Made by a program: the position numbers and the translations under genes. A stretch of 64,000 bases of DNA, taken from NCBI RefSeq assembly GCF_024586915.1, contig NZ_JANBVS010000003.1, positions 310,001 through 374,000 of the forward strand, given 5' to 3'. A model generated the notes under the pieces. That model did not search any database, was not told the DNA's origin, and was given only the letters and a program-made list of their open reading frames with translations. Below, piece by piece: positions 8,647 through 16,910 of the stretch. How positions within the stretch are numbered: position 1 is the stretch's first letter; the number at the start of each line of letters is the position of its first letter. This DNA comes from Bradyrhizobium sp. SRS-191 (GTDB lineage Bacteria; Pseudomonadota; Alphaproteobacteria; Rhizobiales; Xanthobacteraceae).

Positions 8647-8838
8647 TCAAAGCTCCGTGTAGTCCTGCACCGTATGCTCGCCCGACCAGATCCTCTCGGG
8701 ATCGTAGATCCTCTCGCGGCGCTTCGCCCTGAAATCGACCCCGCGAACGATCTCCCCTGACGCTCTCGCCGGCGCGCTCCCGCTCGGCGCGTCGGGCAGC
8801 TCCATGCGGCGGCTGGCGGTGATGTCGTGATTGGTCAT
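8647..8838 (-). CDS. Small hypothetical protein behind a Zur-like operator
   Basis: A 63-residue polar protein with no membrane segment, ending in a charged region (FRAKRRERIYDPERIWSGEH) and a C-terminal DYTEL. I do not recognise the family. The start at 8838 is supported by AGGGAG about 5 bases upstream on the minus strand; an upstream in-frame start at 8883 would lie inside the palindrome. It is preceded by the 17-bp palindrome at 8867-8883 and followed by the cca remnant and the exporter, with which it may be co-transcribed. It could be a zinc-responsive small protein, but this rests on the operator alone. Confidence 0.6.
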   Translation of the reverse strand: MTNHDITASRRMELPDAPSGSAPARASGEIVRGVDFRAKRRERIYDPERIWSGEHTVQDYTEL

Positions 8839-8866
8839 GGAGACTCCCTGGCTCCGTCGAGGAGCT

Positions 8867-8883
8867 ATGTTATAACATAACAT
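8867..8883. promoter_or_regulatory. Zur-like operator palindrome
   Basis: ATGTTATAACATAACAT is a perfect inverted repeat of ATGTTAT around a 3-base centre. It closely resembles the alphaproteobacterial Zur consensus TGTTATANTATAACA. It lies 29 bases upstream of the small gene on the minus strand. Confidence 0.6.
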
Positions 8884-8935
8884 CCGTCAAGCCGATAACT
8901 CCTCGATATCACGCTGGGGTCGCGTAGAGCCGATC

Positions 8936-8954
8936 GGCGGGGCCTGGCCCCGCC
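8936..8954 (-). terminator. Hairpin after cca
   Basis: GGCGGGGC and GCCCCGCC form an 8-bp stem with a 3-base loop, 10 bases past the cca stop on the minus strand. No clear T-run follows; it probably marks the end of the DUF1285-to-cca operon. Confidence 0.5.
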
Positions 8955-8963
8955 CGCACCTCG

Positions 8964-10217
8964 TCAGGAACGTCCGTCGCGGTTGACGCGGGCGGCGGCC
9001 TGGTCGGCGATCGCGTTCAGCGATGCCTCGTCGAGCGGAAAGTCGGCGGCGAGCCAGGCATCCTCGGCGAGCGTGAGCACGTGGCCGAGCAGCGGACCCT
9101 CCGCCACCCCGCGCGCGATGAAATCGGCCGCCTTCAGCGGCAATTTCGGCGGCGTGAACCGCTGCGGCAACAGCGCGCGCTCGCGCCAGCGCGGGTCATC
9201 GCGATCGCGCCCGGTGCGCGCCCAGCCGAGCAGCAGGCGGTCGCGATAGACGGTCTCGCCGAGGCGATAGAGCAGCCGCCGCACCCGCGCCTCGTCGGCG
9301 GAGGCAAACCGCCACCAGCGGTGGCCCATGCCGTCCAACGCCTTGGTCTCTGCGTTGGACAGCTTCAGCCGCGCACCGAGCCGGCGCGCATCTTCCGTGA
9401 CGGCCACAGCGAGCGCGGCAAGACGGCGGACCGGGCTCGGCTGCAGGTCCAGCTCGCGCTCGATGTCGATCATCGCCGCGAACGGGCCGAGATAGGCGAC
9501 GCCGCCGAGCAGCGATGTCAGCAACCCGCCATCGGTCATCGCGGTGACCGCGCCGACCGTGCCGTCGGTGACAAGAAGCTTGAGCATCTCCATGCGCACC
9601 CGCTCGGCCGACAACGTCGCGAGCCCGCTGCGTCCGGCGATGCAGGCAAGATAACCGTCGCGATCGGGCGCGCCGTGGCCGAACGCCGCATGGATGCGGA
9701 AGAAGCGCAGGATGCGCAAGTAATCCTCGGCGATGCGCTGGGCGGGATCGCCGATGAAGCGCACGCGGCGTCGCGCAATGTCGGCGAGGCCGCCGACATG
9801 ATCATGCACGACGCCATCGGGGCCGACGGACAGCGCGTTGATGGTGAAGTCGCGCCGATGTGCGTCACCGACCCAGTCGCGACCGAACTCGACCTTGGCC
9901 TTGCGGCCGAAGGTCTCGGTGTCCTCGCGCAAGGTCGTCACCTCGAACGGATGTCCGTCGAGCACGAGCGTCACGGTGCCATGGTCGATGCCGGTCGGCA
10001 CGCTCTTGATCGAGGCGGCCTTGGCGCGCCGGATCACCTCGGCCGGCAAGGCCGTGGTCGCGATGTCGATGTCGCCGATGGGAATGCCGAGCAGCGCGTT
10101 GCGCACGGCGCCGCCGACCACGCGCGCCTCCTCACCGTCACAGTTGAGCAGCGCGAGCACGCGCGCGGCCGGACCGGAGGAGAGCCAGGGCGCATGCAGC
10201 ACCCGCGCGCCGATCAT
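8964..10217 (-). CDS. cca: CCA tRNA nucleotidyltransferase / poly(A) polymerase family
   Basis: Adds or repairs the 3' CCA end of tRNA in the cytoplasm. The 417-residue protein begins with the class II nucleotidyltransferase head domain: VVGGAVRNALLG, then the metal-binding GDIDIATTA, then RRDFTINAL and EDYLRILRFFRIHA. These are the standard family motifs in order, and the length is normal for alphaproteobacteria. It is the last gene of a leftward operon and its ATG overlaps the stop of the DUF6111 gene by four bases. A broken copy of its last 230 bases sits downstream at 8421-8640. Confidence 0.95.
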   Translation of the reverse strand: MIGARVLHAPWLSSGPAARVLALLNCDGEEARVVGGAVRNALLGIPIGDIDIATTALPAEVIRRAKAASIKSVPTGIDHGTVTLVLDGHPFEVTTLREDTETFGRKAKVEFGRDWVGDAHRRDFTINALSVGPDGVVHDHVGGLADIARRRVRFIGDPAQRIAEDYLRILRFFRIHAAFGHGAPDRDGYLACIAGRSGLATLSAERVRMEMLKLLVTDGTVGAVTAMTDGGLLTSLLGGVAYLGPFAAMIDIERELDLQPSPVRRLAALAVAVTEDARRLGARLKLSNAETKALDGMGHRWWRFASADEARVRRLLYRLGETVYRDRLLLGWARTGRDRDDPRWRERALLPQRFTPPKLPLKAADFIARGVAEGPLLGHVLTLAEDAWLAADFPLDEASLNAIADQAAARVNRDGRS

Positions 10218-10477
10218 TTCTCGACCCCTGGAACGAGCCTGCCGTCCTCGACGTGGGCCGGGACATAGGTCGAGCGCGGCGGCGCGCCGGAGAACGCGAC
10301 AACCAGGAGCAGACTTGCAATTACCAACACCAGCGCCGCCACCGTCAATTTTGCAACCACATGAAGCGGCCAGTGGGCGGGCACCAACAACCCCGATCTG
10401 GTCGCGAGCAAGAACAGCACATAGACAGCAAAAGGAATGAGGAAAATTCCGATTTCCGTCAACACGGCTCGGATCAT
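10214..10477 (-). CDS. DUF6111 family small membrane protein
   Basis: An 87-residue inner-membrane protein with two hydrophobic helices (about 8-26 and 42-66) and a short polar C-terminal tail. It fits DUF6111, a family of unknown function found beside cca and the NUDIX hydrolase in Bradyrhizobium-like genomes. It overlaps both neighbours by four bases (ATGA), so it is translationally coupled to CoA pyrophosphatase upstream and CCA enzyme downstream. Confidence 0.85.
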   Translation of the reverse strand: MIRAVLTEIGIFLIPFAVYVLFLLATRSGLLVPAHWPLHVVAKLTVAALVLVIASLLLVVAFSGAPPRSTYVPAHVEDGRLVPGVEK

Positions 10478-11148
10478 GACAGATAGATCCGTTCGTACAA
10501 CACCCGAAGAATGCCCGCGGTTGCGCCCCAGATGTAGCGTTCGGCGAACGGCATCGCGTAATAAGAGCGCTCCATGCCGCGAAATTCCTTGGAATGCAGC
10601 TGGTGATTGGCGGGATCCATCAGGAACGCGAGCGGCACCTCGAAGGCATCGTCGACCTCGCCTTCGTTGATCTTGAGCGAGAACCCCGGCCGCACCCGCG
10701 CCACCGTCGGCAGGATGCGGAAGCCGAAGGCCGTGCCATAGACGTCGAGATAGCCGATCGGGTCGACGAAGCCGCGGTCGAGCCCGACCTCCTCCTCCGC
10801 CTCGCGCAGGGCCGCATCCAGCGGCGTGGCGTCGGTGACGTCGATCTTGCCGCCGGGAAAGGCGATCTGGCCGGCGTGGCTCGACAGGTTCGGCGAGCGC
10901 TGGGTCAGGAGCACGGTGGGCTCGGGATGATCGACCACGGCGATCAGCACCGCCGCAGGCCGGATCGGCTGCTCGCGGGCGATGATCTCGAGCATGCGAT
11001 CGGTGCCGGAATCGCCGCTGGTCGGAATGACCTCGGGATCGAGCAGCGCCTGCGGAACGTCGAAGCGCAGCCGTTCCCGGCCGCGCGCAAAGAACTCGGC
11101 CGAACTCACCCCGGCCGTCCTGGTCCTCGCCACCATGGGCTCGTTCAA
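10474..11148 (-). CDS. NUDIX hydrolase, probable CoA pyrophosphatase
   Basis: A 224-residue NUDIX protein that probably cleaves CoA or acyl-CoA to 3',5'-ADP and phosphopantetheine. The Nudix box begins GGKIDVTDA and continues to REAEEEVGL, matching GX5EX7REUXEEXGU. The preceding LTQRSPNLSSHAGQIAFPGG is the CoA-specific NUDIX signature. It overlaps DUF6111 and DUF1285 genes by four bases each in a leftward operon. Confidence 0.92.
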   Translation of the reverse strand: MNEPMVARTRTAGVSSAEFFARGRERLRFDVPQALLDPEVIPTSGDSGTDRMLEIIAREQPIRPAAVLIAVVDHPEPTVLLTQRSPNLSSHAGQIAFPGGKIDVTDATPLDAALREAEEEVGLDRGFVDPIGYLDVYGTAFGFRILPTVARVRPGFSLKINEGEVDDAFEVPLAFLMDPANHQLHSKEFRGMERSYYAMPFAERYIWGATAGILRVLYERIYLS

Positions 11149-11747
11149 AGCGCCGCCCTCACCTCTTCTGCGTTGGCCATGGGGAAGAACGCGCCTGACG
11201 ACTCCACCCCGAACATGACGGCACCATCGATCACCCGCTCCTCACCCATGTCAACAAGCTCATAGTAGAGCGCCCGCGTCACCTTGGCCCAGAGATCGGC
11301 GCGAACATGCAGATAGGGCGTGAGCCCGCCGCTCTCGCCCGGCTCGAAGCGCAGCCGGTGCTCGGCATCGCAGGACACCCAATCGTCGACATTGGTGCGG
11401 AAGTTGAGGCGCGCACCCTGCGCATCGGGCTCCTTCCGCATTTCTACGGCCATGAAGGGGACATCATCGACGCGAATGCCGACCTTCTCGACCGGCGTGA
11501 CCAGGAAATAGCGGTCCCCCTCGCGCTTCAGAATGGTCGAGAACAGCCGGACCAGCGCAGGGCGGCCGATTGGCGTGCCCATGTAGTACCAGCTACCATC
11601 ATTGGCGATTCGCATGTCGAGATCGCCGCAGAAGGGCGGATTCCACAGATGCACCGGCGGCAGGCCTTTTCCGGACGTGCCGGCCTGCGTTGCGGCTGAT
11701 GTCAGCCGATCGAGTCCGTTGTCGGTGCTCTGCCCTTGCTTCGCCAT
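11145..11747 (-). CDS. DUF1285 domain protein
   Basis: A 200-residue cytoplasmic protein matching DUF1285, whose members have a two-subdomain fold of unknown function. Recognisable stretches include PPVHLWNPPFCGDLDMRI, YFLVTPVEKVGIRVDD and FRTNVDDWVSCDAEH. It is the first gene of the leftward operon DUF1285-NUDIX-DUF6111-cca and is divergent from moxR, with a 277-base promoter region between them. Confidence 0.88.
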   Translation of the reverse strand: MAKQGQSTDNGLDRLTSAATQAGTSGKGLPPVHLWNPPFCGDLDMRIANDGSWYYMGTPIGRPALVRLFSTILKREGDRYFLVTPVEKVGIRVDDVPFMAVEMRKEPDAQGARLNFRTNVDDWVSCDAEHRLRFEPGESGGLTPYLHVRADLWAKVTRALYYELVDMGEERVIDGAVMFGVESSGAFFPMANAEEVRAAL

Positions 11748-11773
11748 GGTTTGCCCTGAGTTTGCGTTCGCCT

Positions 11774-11789
11774 TGGCACGATTGGTGCA
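11774..11789 (+). promoter_or_regulatory. Possible sigma-54-type promoter
   Basis: TGGCACGATTGGTGCA matches the -24/-12 consensus TGGCACGNNNNTTGCA with one mismatch, and the GG and GC pairs are spaced correctly. It points towards moxR but lies about 236 bases from its start codon. Chance occurrence cannot be excluded. Confidence 0.3.
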
Positions 11790-12024
11790 AGATTTTATCG
11801 CGCTCGTCTGTGCAAAAGTTCCAGGCGGCCGTGCACGTCATGTAAGGTCGCCATATCGTGATGCCGTCAATACCCCGGAATGCCGATAATATGGGGATAG
11901 TTTAACTCAACGAATACAGCGCCTTCGCATAGATTGGCAGCCGCGTTCTGACAAACTGGAGCGGAACGTCGGTCGACAGGTTGAATCGGCAAGCTGAAGA
12001 TGCGGGGCAGAAGGAGCGACGGGA

Positions 12025-13023
12025 ATGGCTGAGAACGCCGAGAAGCTCGAGGATGCGATCGTCCGATCGGCCGAACAGGTCTCCGGTCAGATCCGCGCAG
12101 CGAAGGAGGCGATCTCCGGCGTCATCTTCGGCCAGGACCGCGTGGTGGAAAACACCCTGGTGACGATCCTGTCCGGCGGCCACGCGCTGCTGATCGGCGT
12201 CCCCGGCCTCGCCAAGACCAAGCTGGTCGAAACGCTCGGCGTCACGCTCGGCCTCGACGCCAAGCGCGTGCAGTTCACACCCGACCTGATGCCATCCGAC
12301 ATCCTCGGCGCCGAAGTGCTCGACGAGAGCACCGTCGGCAAGCGCTCATTCCGCTTCATCGCCGGCCCGGTATTCGCACAACTTCTGATGGCCGACGAGA
12401 TCAACCGCGCCAGCCCGCGCACGCAGTCGGCGCTGCTGCAAGCCATGCAGGAACAGCACATCACCGTTGCGGGCGCCCGGCACGACCTGCCGAAGCCCTT
12501 CCATGTGCTGGCGACCCAGAATCCGCTGGAGCAGGAAGGCACCTATCCGCTCCCCGAGGCGCAGCTCGACCGTTTCCTGATGGAGATCGACGTCGACTAT
12601 CCCGATCGCGACGCCGAGCGCCGCATCCTGTTCGAGACCACCGGCGCGCAGGAAAGTGCGGCCAAGGGCGCAATGACCGCGGACGCGCTGATCGCCGCGC
12701 AGCGGCTGGTGCGCCGGCTGCCGGTCGGCGATTCCGTGGTCGAGGCCATCCTGTCGCTGGTGCGCTCGGCGCGTCCCGGCCCTGAGGCCGGCGAGGCCGG
12801 CAAGCTGATCGCCTGGGGCCCGGGCCCGCGCGCCAGCCAATCCTTGATGCTGGCCGTGCGCGCCCGCGCGCTGCTCGACGGCCGTCTCGCGCCGTCGATC
12901 GATGACGTGCTCGATCTCGCCGAACCCGTGCTGAAGCACCGCATGGCGCTGACCTTCCCGGCCCGTGCCGAGGGACGCACCATTCCGGACGTGATCCGGC
13001 AGCTGAAGAGCCGGATCGGTTGA
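12025..13023 (+). CDS. MoxR-family AAA+ ATPase
   Basis: A 332-residue cytoplasmic MoxR ATPase, a chaperone-like family that usually works with VWA-domain partners to assemble or activate proteins. Walker A is GVPGLAKTK at about 58-66; Walker B with the sensor region reads LLMADEINRASPRTQSALL at about 118-136; the LATQNPLEQEGTYPLPEAQ stretch is the MoxR signature. Its stop overlaps the ATG of the DUF58 gene by one base (TGATG), so the genes are coupled. It heads a four-gene operon with DUF58, BatA/DUF4159 and a further membrane protein. Confidence 0.95.
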   Translation: MAENAEKLEDAIVRSAEQVSGQIRAAKEAISGVIFGQDRVVENTLVTILSGGHALLIGVPGLAKTKLVETLGVTLGLDAKRVQFTPDLMPSDILGAEVLDESTVGKRSFRFIAGPVFAQLLMADEINRASPRTQSALLQAMQEQHITVAGARHDLPKPFHVLATQNPLEQEGTYPLPEAQLDRFLMEIDVDYPDRDAERRILFETTGAQESAAKGAMTADALIAAQRLVRRLPVGDSVVEAILSLVRSARPGPEAGEAGKLIAWGPGPRASQSLMLAVRARALLDGRLAPSIDDVLDLAEPVLKHRMALTFPARAEGRTIPDVIRQLKSRIG

Positions 13024-13946
13024 TGGCGACAGCACCGGGGCACGCCGACAAGGAGATTCTCGCGATCCGGCGTGCCGATGGCGAAAGCCGGACGCTGGCG
13101 TCTTCTCTGCCACGCCTGGTGCTGGAAGCCCGACAGATCGCCGCCAACGTCATCCACGGCCTGCATGGCCGGCGACGCGCCGGCTCCGGCGAGAGCTTCT
13201 GGCAGTATCGCCGCTTCGTTTCCGGGGAGCCGTCGCAGCGCGTCGACTGGCGCCGCTCGGCGCGCGATGACCATTTGTATGTCCGCGAGCAGGAATGGGA
13301 AGCCGCGCACACCGTGTGGATCTGGCCGGATCGCTCGCCCTCGATGGCGTTCGCCTCCAAAGGCGCGCGCGACAGCAAGCTGGAACGGGCGCTGATCGTG
13401 ACCTTCGCGCTGGCTGAGCTTCTGGTCGCGGGCGGCGAACGCGTCGGCATTCCCGGCCTGCTCAATCCGACCGCGAGCCGCAACGTGATCGACCGGATCG
13501 CGCAGGCGATGCTGCATGACGAAGCTGCACGGCCGAGCCTGCCGCCGTCCTTCGTGCCGTCGGCGCTCGCCGAGATCGTCGTGCTGTCGGACTTCTGGTC
13601 ACCCATTCCCGAGATCAGCACCATGCTGGCCGGCCTGTCCGCCTCGGGCGCCCACGGCACGATGGTGCAGGTGGTCGATCCTGCCGAGGAGACCTTCCCC
13701 TATTCCGGCCGCGTCGAATTCGTCGAGCCCGAGGGCGGCGAGGTGATCACCGCCGGCCGCGCCGAGAGCTGGGCGCAGGACTATGTCGCCCGCGTCGCGC
13801 TGCATCGCGACCAGATCCGCGCCGAGACCGGCAAGCTCGGCTGGCTGTTCACGACGCACACCACCAGCCGTTCGGCGGCGGAGCTGCTGCTGTTCCTCCA
13901 CGCCGGCATGACGACGAGCAAGCTTGGCGGAGGGCTGCGCGCATGA
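13023..13946 (+). CDS. DUF58 domain protein, MoxR partner
   Basis: A 307-residue protein with the DUF58 core, recognised by GESFWQYRRFVSGEPSQRVD and the following DWRRSAR segment, and then a VWA-like region around VWIWPDRSPSM, whose DxSxS-like site could bind metal. DUF58 proteins are standard partners of MoxR ATPases. No signal peptide or membrane helix is obvious, so it is likely cytoplasmic or membrane-associated through its partners. The stop overlaps the start of the next gene (ATGA). Its exact client is unknown. Confidence 0.9.
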   Translation: MATAPGHADKEILAIRRADGESRTLASSLPRLVLEARQIAANVIHGLHGRRRAGSGESFWQYRRFVSGEPSQRVDWRRSARDDHLYVREQEWEAAHTVWIWPDRSPSMAFASKGARDSKLERALIVTFALAELLVAGGERVGIPGLLNPTASRNVIDRIAQAMLHDEAARPSLPPSFVPSALAEIVVLSDFWSPIPEISTMLAGLSASGAHGTMVQVVDPAEETFPYSGRVEFVEPEGGEVITAGRAESWAQDYVARVALHRDQIRAETGKLGWLFTTHTTSRSAAELLLFLHAGMTTSKLGGGLRA

Positions 13947-16765
13947 TGGGTCTGCCGCTGTCGTTCGCGGAGCCGCTGCTGCTGACCGGACTGATCAGCC
14001 TGCCGGTGCTGTGGTGGCTGTTGCGGGTGATGCCGCCGCGGCCGCGGCGGATCGAGTTTCCGCCGACGCGGCTGTTGTTCGACATCACGCCGAAGGAAGA
14101 GACGCCGTCGCGTTCGCCGTGGTGGCTGACCTTGCTGCGCCTGATCGCGGCAGCGCTGGTGATCTTCGCGGCAGCCGGCCCGATCTGGAATCCGCGCACG
14201 GAGGCGGTCGGGAGCAAGGCGCCATTGGTGCTGCTGCTCGACGACAGCTGGAGCGCGGCGGCGAGCTGGGAGACCCGCATCAAGGCCGCCGACGAGATCA
14301 TCGCCAATGCCGATGCCGACCGCCGCGGCGTCGCGCTGCTGCCGCTGTCGGAGCCCGCGCGCGATCTCACGCTGATGCCGGCTGGTGCCGCGCGCGTCGC
14401 GCTGCGCCAGATCGCGCCCAAGGCCTACACGACCGAGCGCGCCGATGCGCTGCCGCAGCTCGACCGTTTCCTGAAAGCGACGGGCGATGCCGAGATCCTG
14501 TGGTTCACCGACGGCGTCGATCCCGGTCGCGGCAGCGAGTTCGTCACCGGGCTCGCCAAGACCATCGGCGATCGCAGCCTGACCGTGTTCGAAGGCGGCA
14601 CGACCTCGGCGCTGGCGCTCGCCGGCGCGGAGAACGCGGCCGCCAAGATGACGGTCAAGGTGCTGCGCGCCGATCTCTCGGTGCCCGGCGGCATCGTCCG
14701 CGCGCTCGACGCCAAGGGCTCGCCGCTCGGCGAGGCGCCATTCAGCTTCACCGGCAATGCGCATGACGCCGAGGCGAGCTTCGATCTGCCGGTCGAGCTA
14801 CGCAACGACATCACGCGATTGGAGATCGCGGGCGAGCGCTCGGCGGGCGCCGTGCAGCTGCTCGACAAGCGCTGGCGCCGCCGCGCCGTCGGCATCGTCT
14901 CCGGCGCGACCAGCGACACCGCGCAGCCGCTGCTGGCGCCGACCTTCTATCTGACGCGCGCGCTGTCGCCGTTCGCCGATCTCCGGCTGGGCGATCGCGG
15001 CGCGCCGCAGCAGGTCATCACGCAGTTCCTCGATCAGAAAGTGCCGATGATCGTGATGGCCGATGTCGGCACCTTGTCGCCGGAGCTGCGCGACCGCCTC
15101 AACGGCTGGATCGAGAATGGCGGCGTGCTGGTGCGCTTCGCCGGTCCGCGGCTGGCGCAAGGCGACGACGACCTCGTGCCGGTGAAGCTGCGCCACGGCG
15201 GCCGCACGCTCGGCGGCAGCCTGACCTGGGAGAAGCCGCAGCATCTCGCCGCCTTCGCGGCCGACGGCCCGTTCGCCGGCATAACCGTGCCGAAGGACGT
15301 CACCGTCAATCGGCAAGTTCTGGCCGAGCCCGATGCCGTGCTCGCGACCAAGAGCTGGGCCTCGCTCGAGGACGGCACGCCGCTCGTCACCGGCGAGCAT
15401 CGCGGCAAGGGCCTGATCGCGCTGTTTCATGTCAGCGCAGACATGCGATGGTCGGATCTGCCGATGTCCGGCGCGATGGTCGAGATGCTCCGCCGCATCG
15501 TCGACATGTCGGGCTACACCTCGACGCCGGGACCGGGTCCCGCCGGCGAGACCGCCAAGGCGACCTTGGCGCCGCTGCACATCCTCGACGGCTTCGGCGC
15601 CTTCGGACCGCCGCCTTCGACCGCCAAGCCGCTGCCGGCCGATTTCAACGACAGGGCCTCCCTGGATCATCCACCCGGCTTCTATGGCCCTGCCGACGGA
15701 CCGACCGCAGTGAACACACTCAGCCCCTCCGATCGCATCCTGCAGCTCGACACCTCGACGCTGCGCGCCAAGCGCGCCAGCTACACGACCGCCGAGCCGC
15801 GTGATCTCCGGGGCATTCTGCTCTCGACGGCGCTGCTGCTGTTCCTGATCGATGCCGTCATCGTCGCCCTGCTCGGCGGCGCGCTGGCGGCGCTGATCCG
15901 GCGCCGCCGTCCGGCGACGGCCGTTCTCGCCTTTGCCCTCCTCGCCACGGCTGCGGTGATGGCGATCGCGATGCCGACAAGCGCGCGTGCCGATGCGGCG
16001 AGCGACGACTTCGCCATGCGCGCGGTGTCGCAGACGCGGCTCGCTTATGTCGTGACTGGAAATGCCGACGTCGATTCCATCGTCAAGGCCGGCCTGACCG
16101 GGCTGACCTTGTTCCTGGCGCAGCGCACCGCGCTCGAGGCCGGCGATCCCGTCGGCATCGATCCCGCCCATGACGAGCTCGCGTTCTTCCCGCTGATCTA
16201 CTGGCCGATCGTGCCCGGCGCGCCGAAGCCGCCGCAGGACGCGATCAACAAGATCGACGCCTATATGAAGCAGGGCGGCACCGTGATCTTCGACACCCGC
16301 GACGCGGTCGAGGCGCCTCCGGGCGAGAACGGCGCGCAGCAGACGCCGGGCATGCAGTCGCTGCGCGAGATCCTCTCCTCGCTCGACGTGCCCGAGCTCG
16401 AGCCGGTGCCGCGCGAGCACGTGCTGACCAAGACGTTCTATCTGCTGCGCGACTTCCCCGGCCGCTTCACCGCGGGCCAGACCTGGGTCGAGGCGCTGCC
16501 GAAGGACGAGGACGAAGACAGCGCCACCCGGCCCGCGCGCGGCGGCGACGGCGTGTCGCCGATCATCATCACCTCGAACGATCTGGCCGGCGCCTGGGCG
16601 ATCCGTCCCGACGGCCAGGCCATGTTGCCGATGGTGCCGGGCGAGCCGCGCCAGCGCGAGTTCGCCTTCCGCGCCGGCGTGAACATCGTGATGTACACGC
16701 TGACCGGCAACTACAAGGCCGACCAGGTGCACGCGCCGGCCCTGATCGAACGGCTCGGGCAGTGA
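13943..16765 (+). CDS. BatA-like / DUF4159 large membrane protein
   Basis: A 940-residue inner-membrane protein. The N terminus is BatA-like: a helix at about 8-28, RRIEFPPTRLLFD, then a second helix at about 56-74. A VWA-like segment follows (LLLDDSWSAA). A central region resembles a glutamine-amidotransferase-like fold. Two helices at about 625-650 and 658-682 precede the C-terminal DUF4159 domain (about 690-940), where LAYVVTGN and AFFPLIYWPI are typical. It overlaps the DUF58 gene. It probably presents a periplasmic VWA/DUF4159 module linked to the MoxR ATPase; the process served is unknown. Confidence 0.88.
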   Translation: MMGLPLSFAEPLLLTGLISLPVLWWLLRVMPPRPRRIEFPPTRLLFDITPKEETPSRSPWWLTLLRLIAAALVIFAAAGPIWNPRTEAVGSKAPLVLLLDDSWSAAASWETRIKAADEIIANADADRRGVALLPLSEPARDLTLMPAGAARVALRQIAPKAYTTERADALPQLDRFLKATGDAEILWFTDGVDPGRGSEFVTGLAKTIGDRSLTVFEGGTTSALALAGAENAAAKMTVKVLRADLSVPGGIVRALDAKGSPLGEAPFSFTGNAHDAEASFDLPVELRNDITRLEIAGERSAGAVQLLDKRWRRRAVGIVSGATSDTAQPLLAPTFYLTRALSPFADLRLGDRGAPQQVITQFLDQKVPMIVMADVGTLSPELRDRLNGWIENGGVLVRFAGPRLAQGDDDLVPVKLRHGGRTLGGSLTWEKPQHLAAFAADGPFAGITVPKDVTVNRQVLAEPDAVLATKSWASLEDGTPLVTGEHRGKGLIALFHVSADMRWSDLPMSGAMVEMLRRIVDMSGYTSTPGPGPAGETAKATLAPLHILDGFGAFGPPPSTAKPLPADFNDRASLDHPPGFYGPADGPTAVNTLSPSDRILQLDTSTLRAKRASYTTAEPRDLRGILLSTALLLFLIDAVIVALLGGALAALIRRRRPATAVLAFALLATAAVMAIAMPTSARADAASDDFAMRAVSQTRLAYVVTGNADVDSIVKAGLTGLTLFLAQRTALEAGDPVGIDPAHDELAFFPLIYWPIVPGAPKPPQDAINKIDAYMKQGGTVIFDTRDAVEAPPGENGAQQTPGMQSLREILSSLDVPELEPVPREHVLTKTFYLLRDFPGRFTAGQTWVEALPKDEDEDSATRPARGGDGVSPIIITSNDLAGAWAIRPDGQAMLPMVPGEPRQREFAFRAGVNIVMYTLTGNYKADQVHAPALIERLGQ

Positions 16766-16803
16766 CGTCATTTTTGCGCGCAGGTCGCGCAAACCCCACA
16801 GCC

Positions 16804-16887
16804 GTCATAGCCGGGCTCGACCCGGCCATCCACGTCGCTCAGCGGACTCCGCTCGACATGGGTGGCCGGCACAAGGCCGGCCGTGAC
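16804..16887. repeat. Dispersed palindromic intergenic element
   Basis: Imperfect inverted repeat of the Bradyrhizobium type. GTCATAGCCGGG at the left is mirrored by GGCCGGCCGTGAC at the right, and CCGGCCATCCACGTC pairs with GACATGGGTGGCCGG at 13 of 15 positions. It separates the DUF4159 gene from the next membrane-protein gene and may modulate read-through. Confidence 0.6.
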
Positions 16888-16910
16888 GAAGACAACTGCG
16901 AGTTTGCCTC

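Noticed and set aside
14798..16792. 664-codon minus-strand frame opposite the DUF4159 gene
   Set aside because: Shadow of a well-supported gene; low-complexity Arg/Gly/His composition and no family signature.
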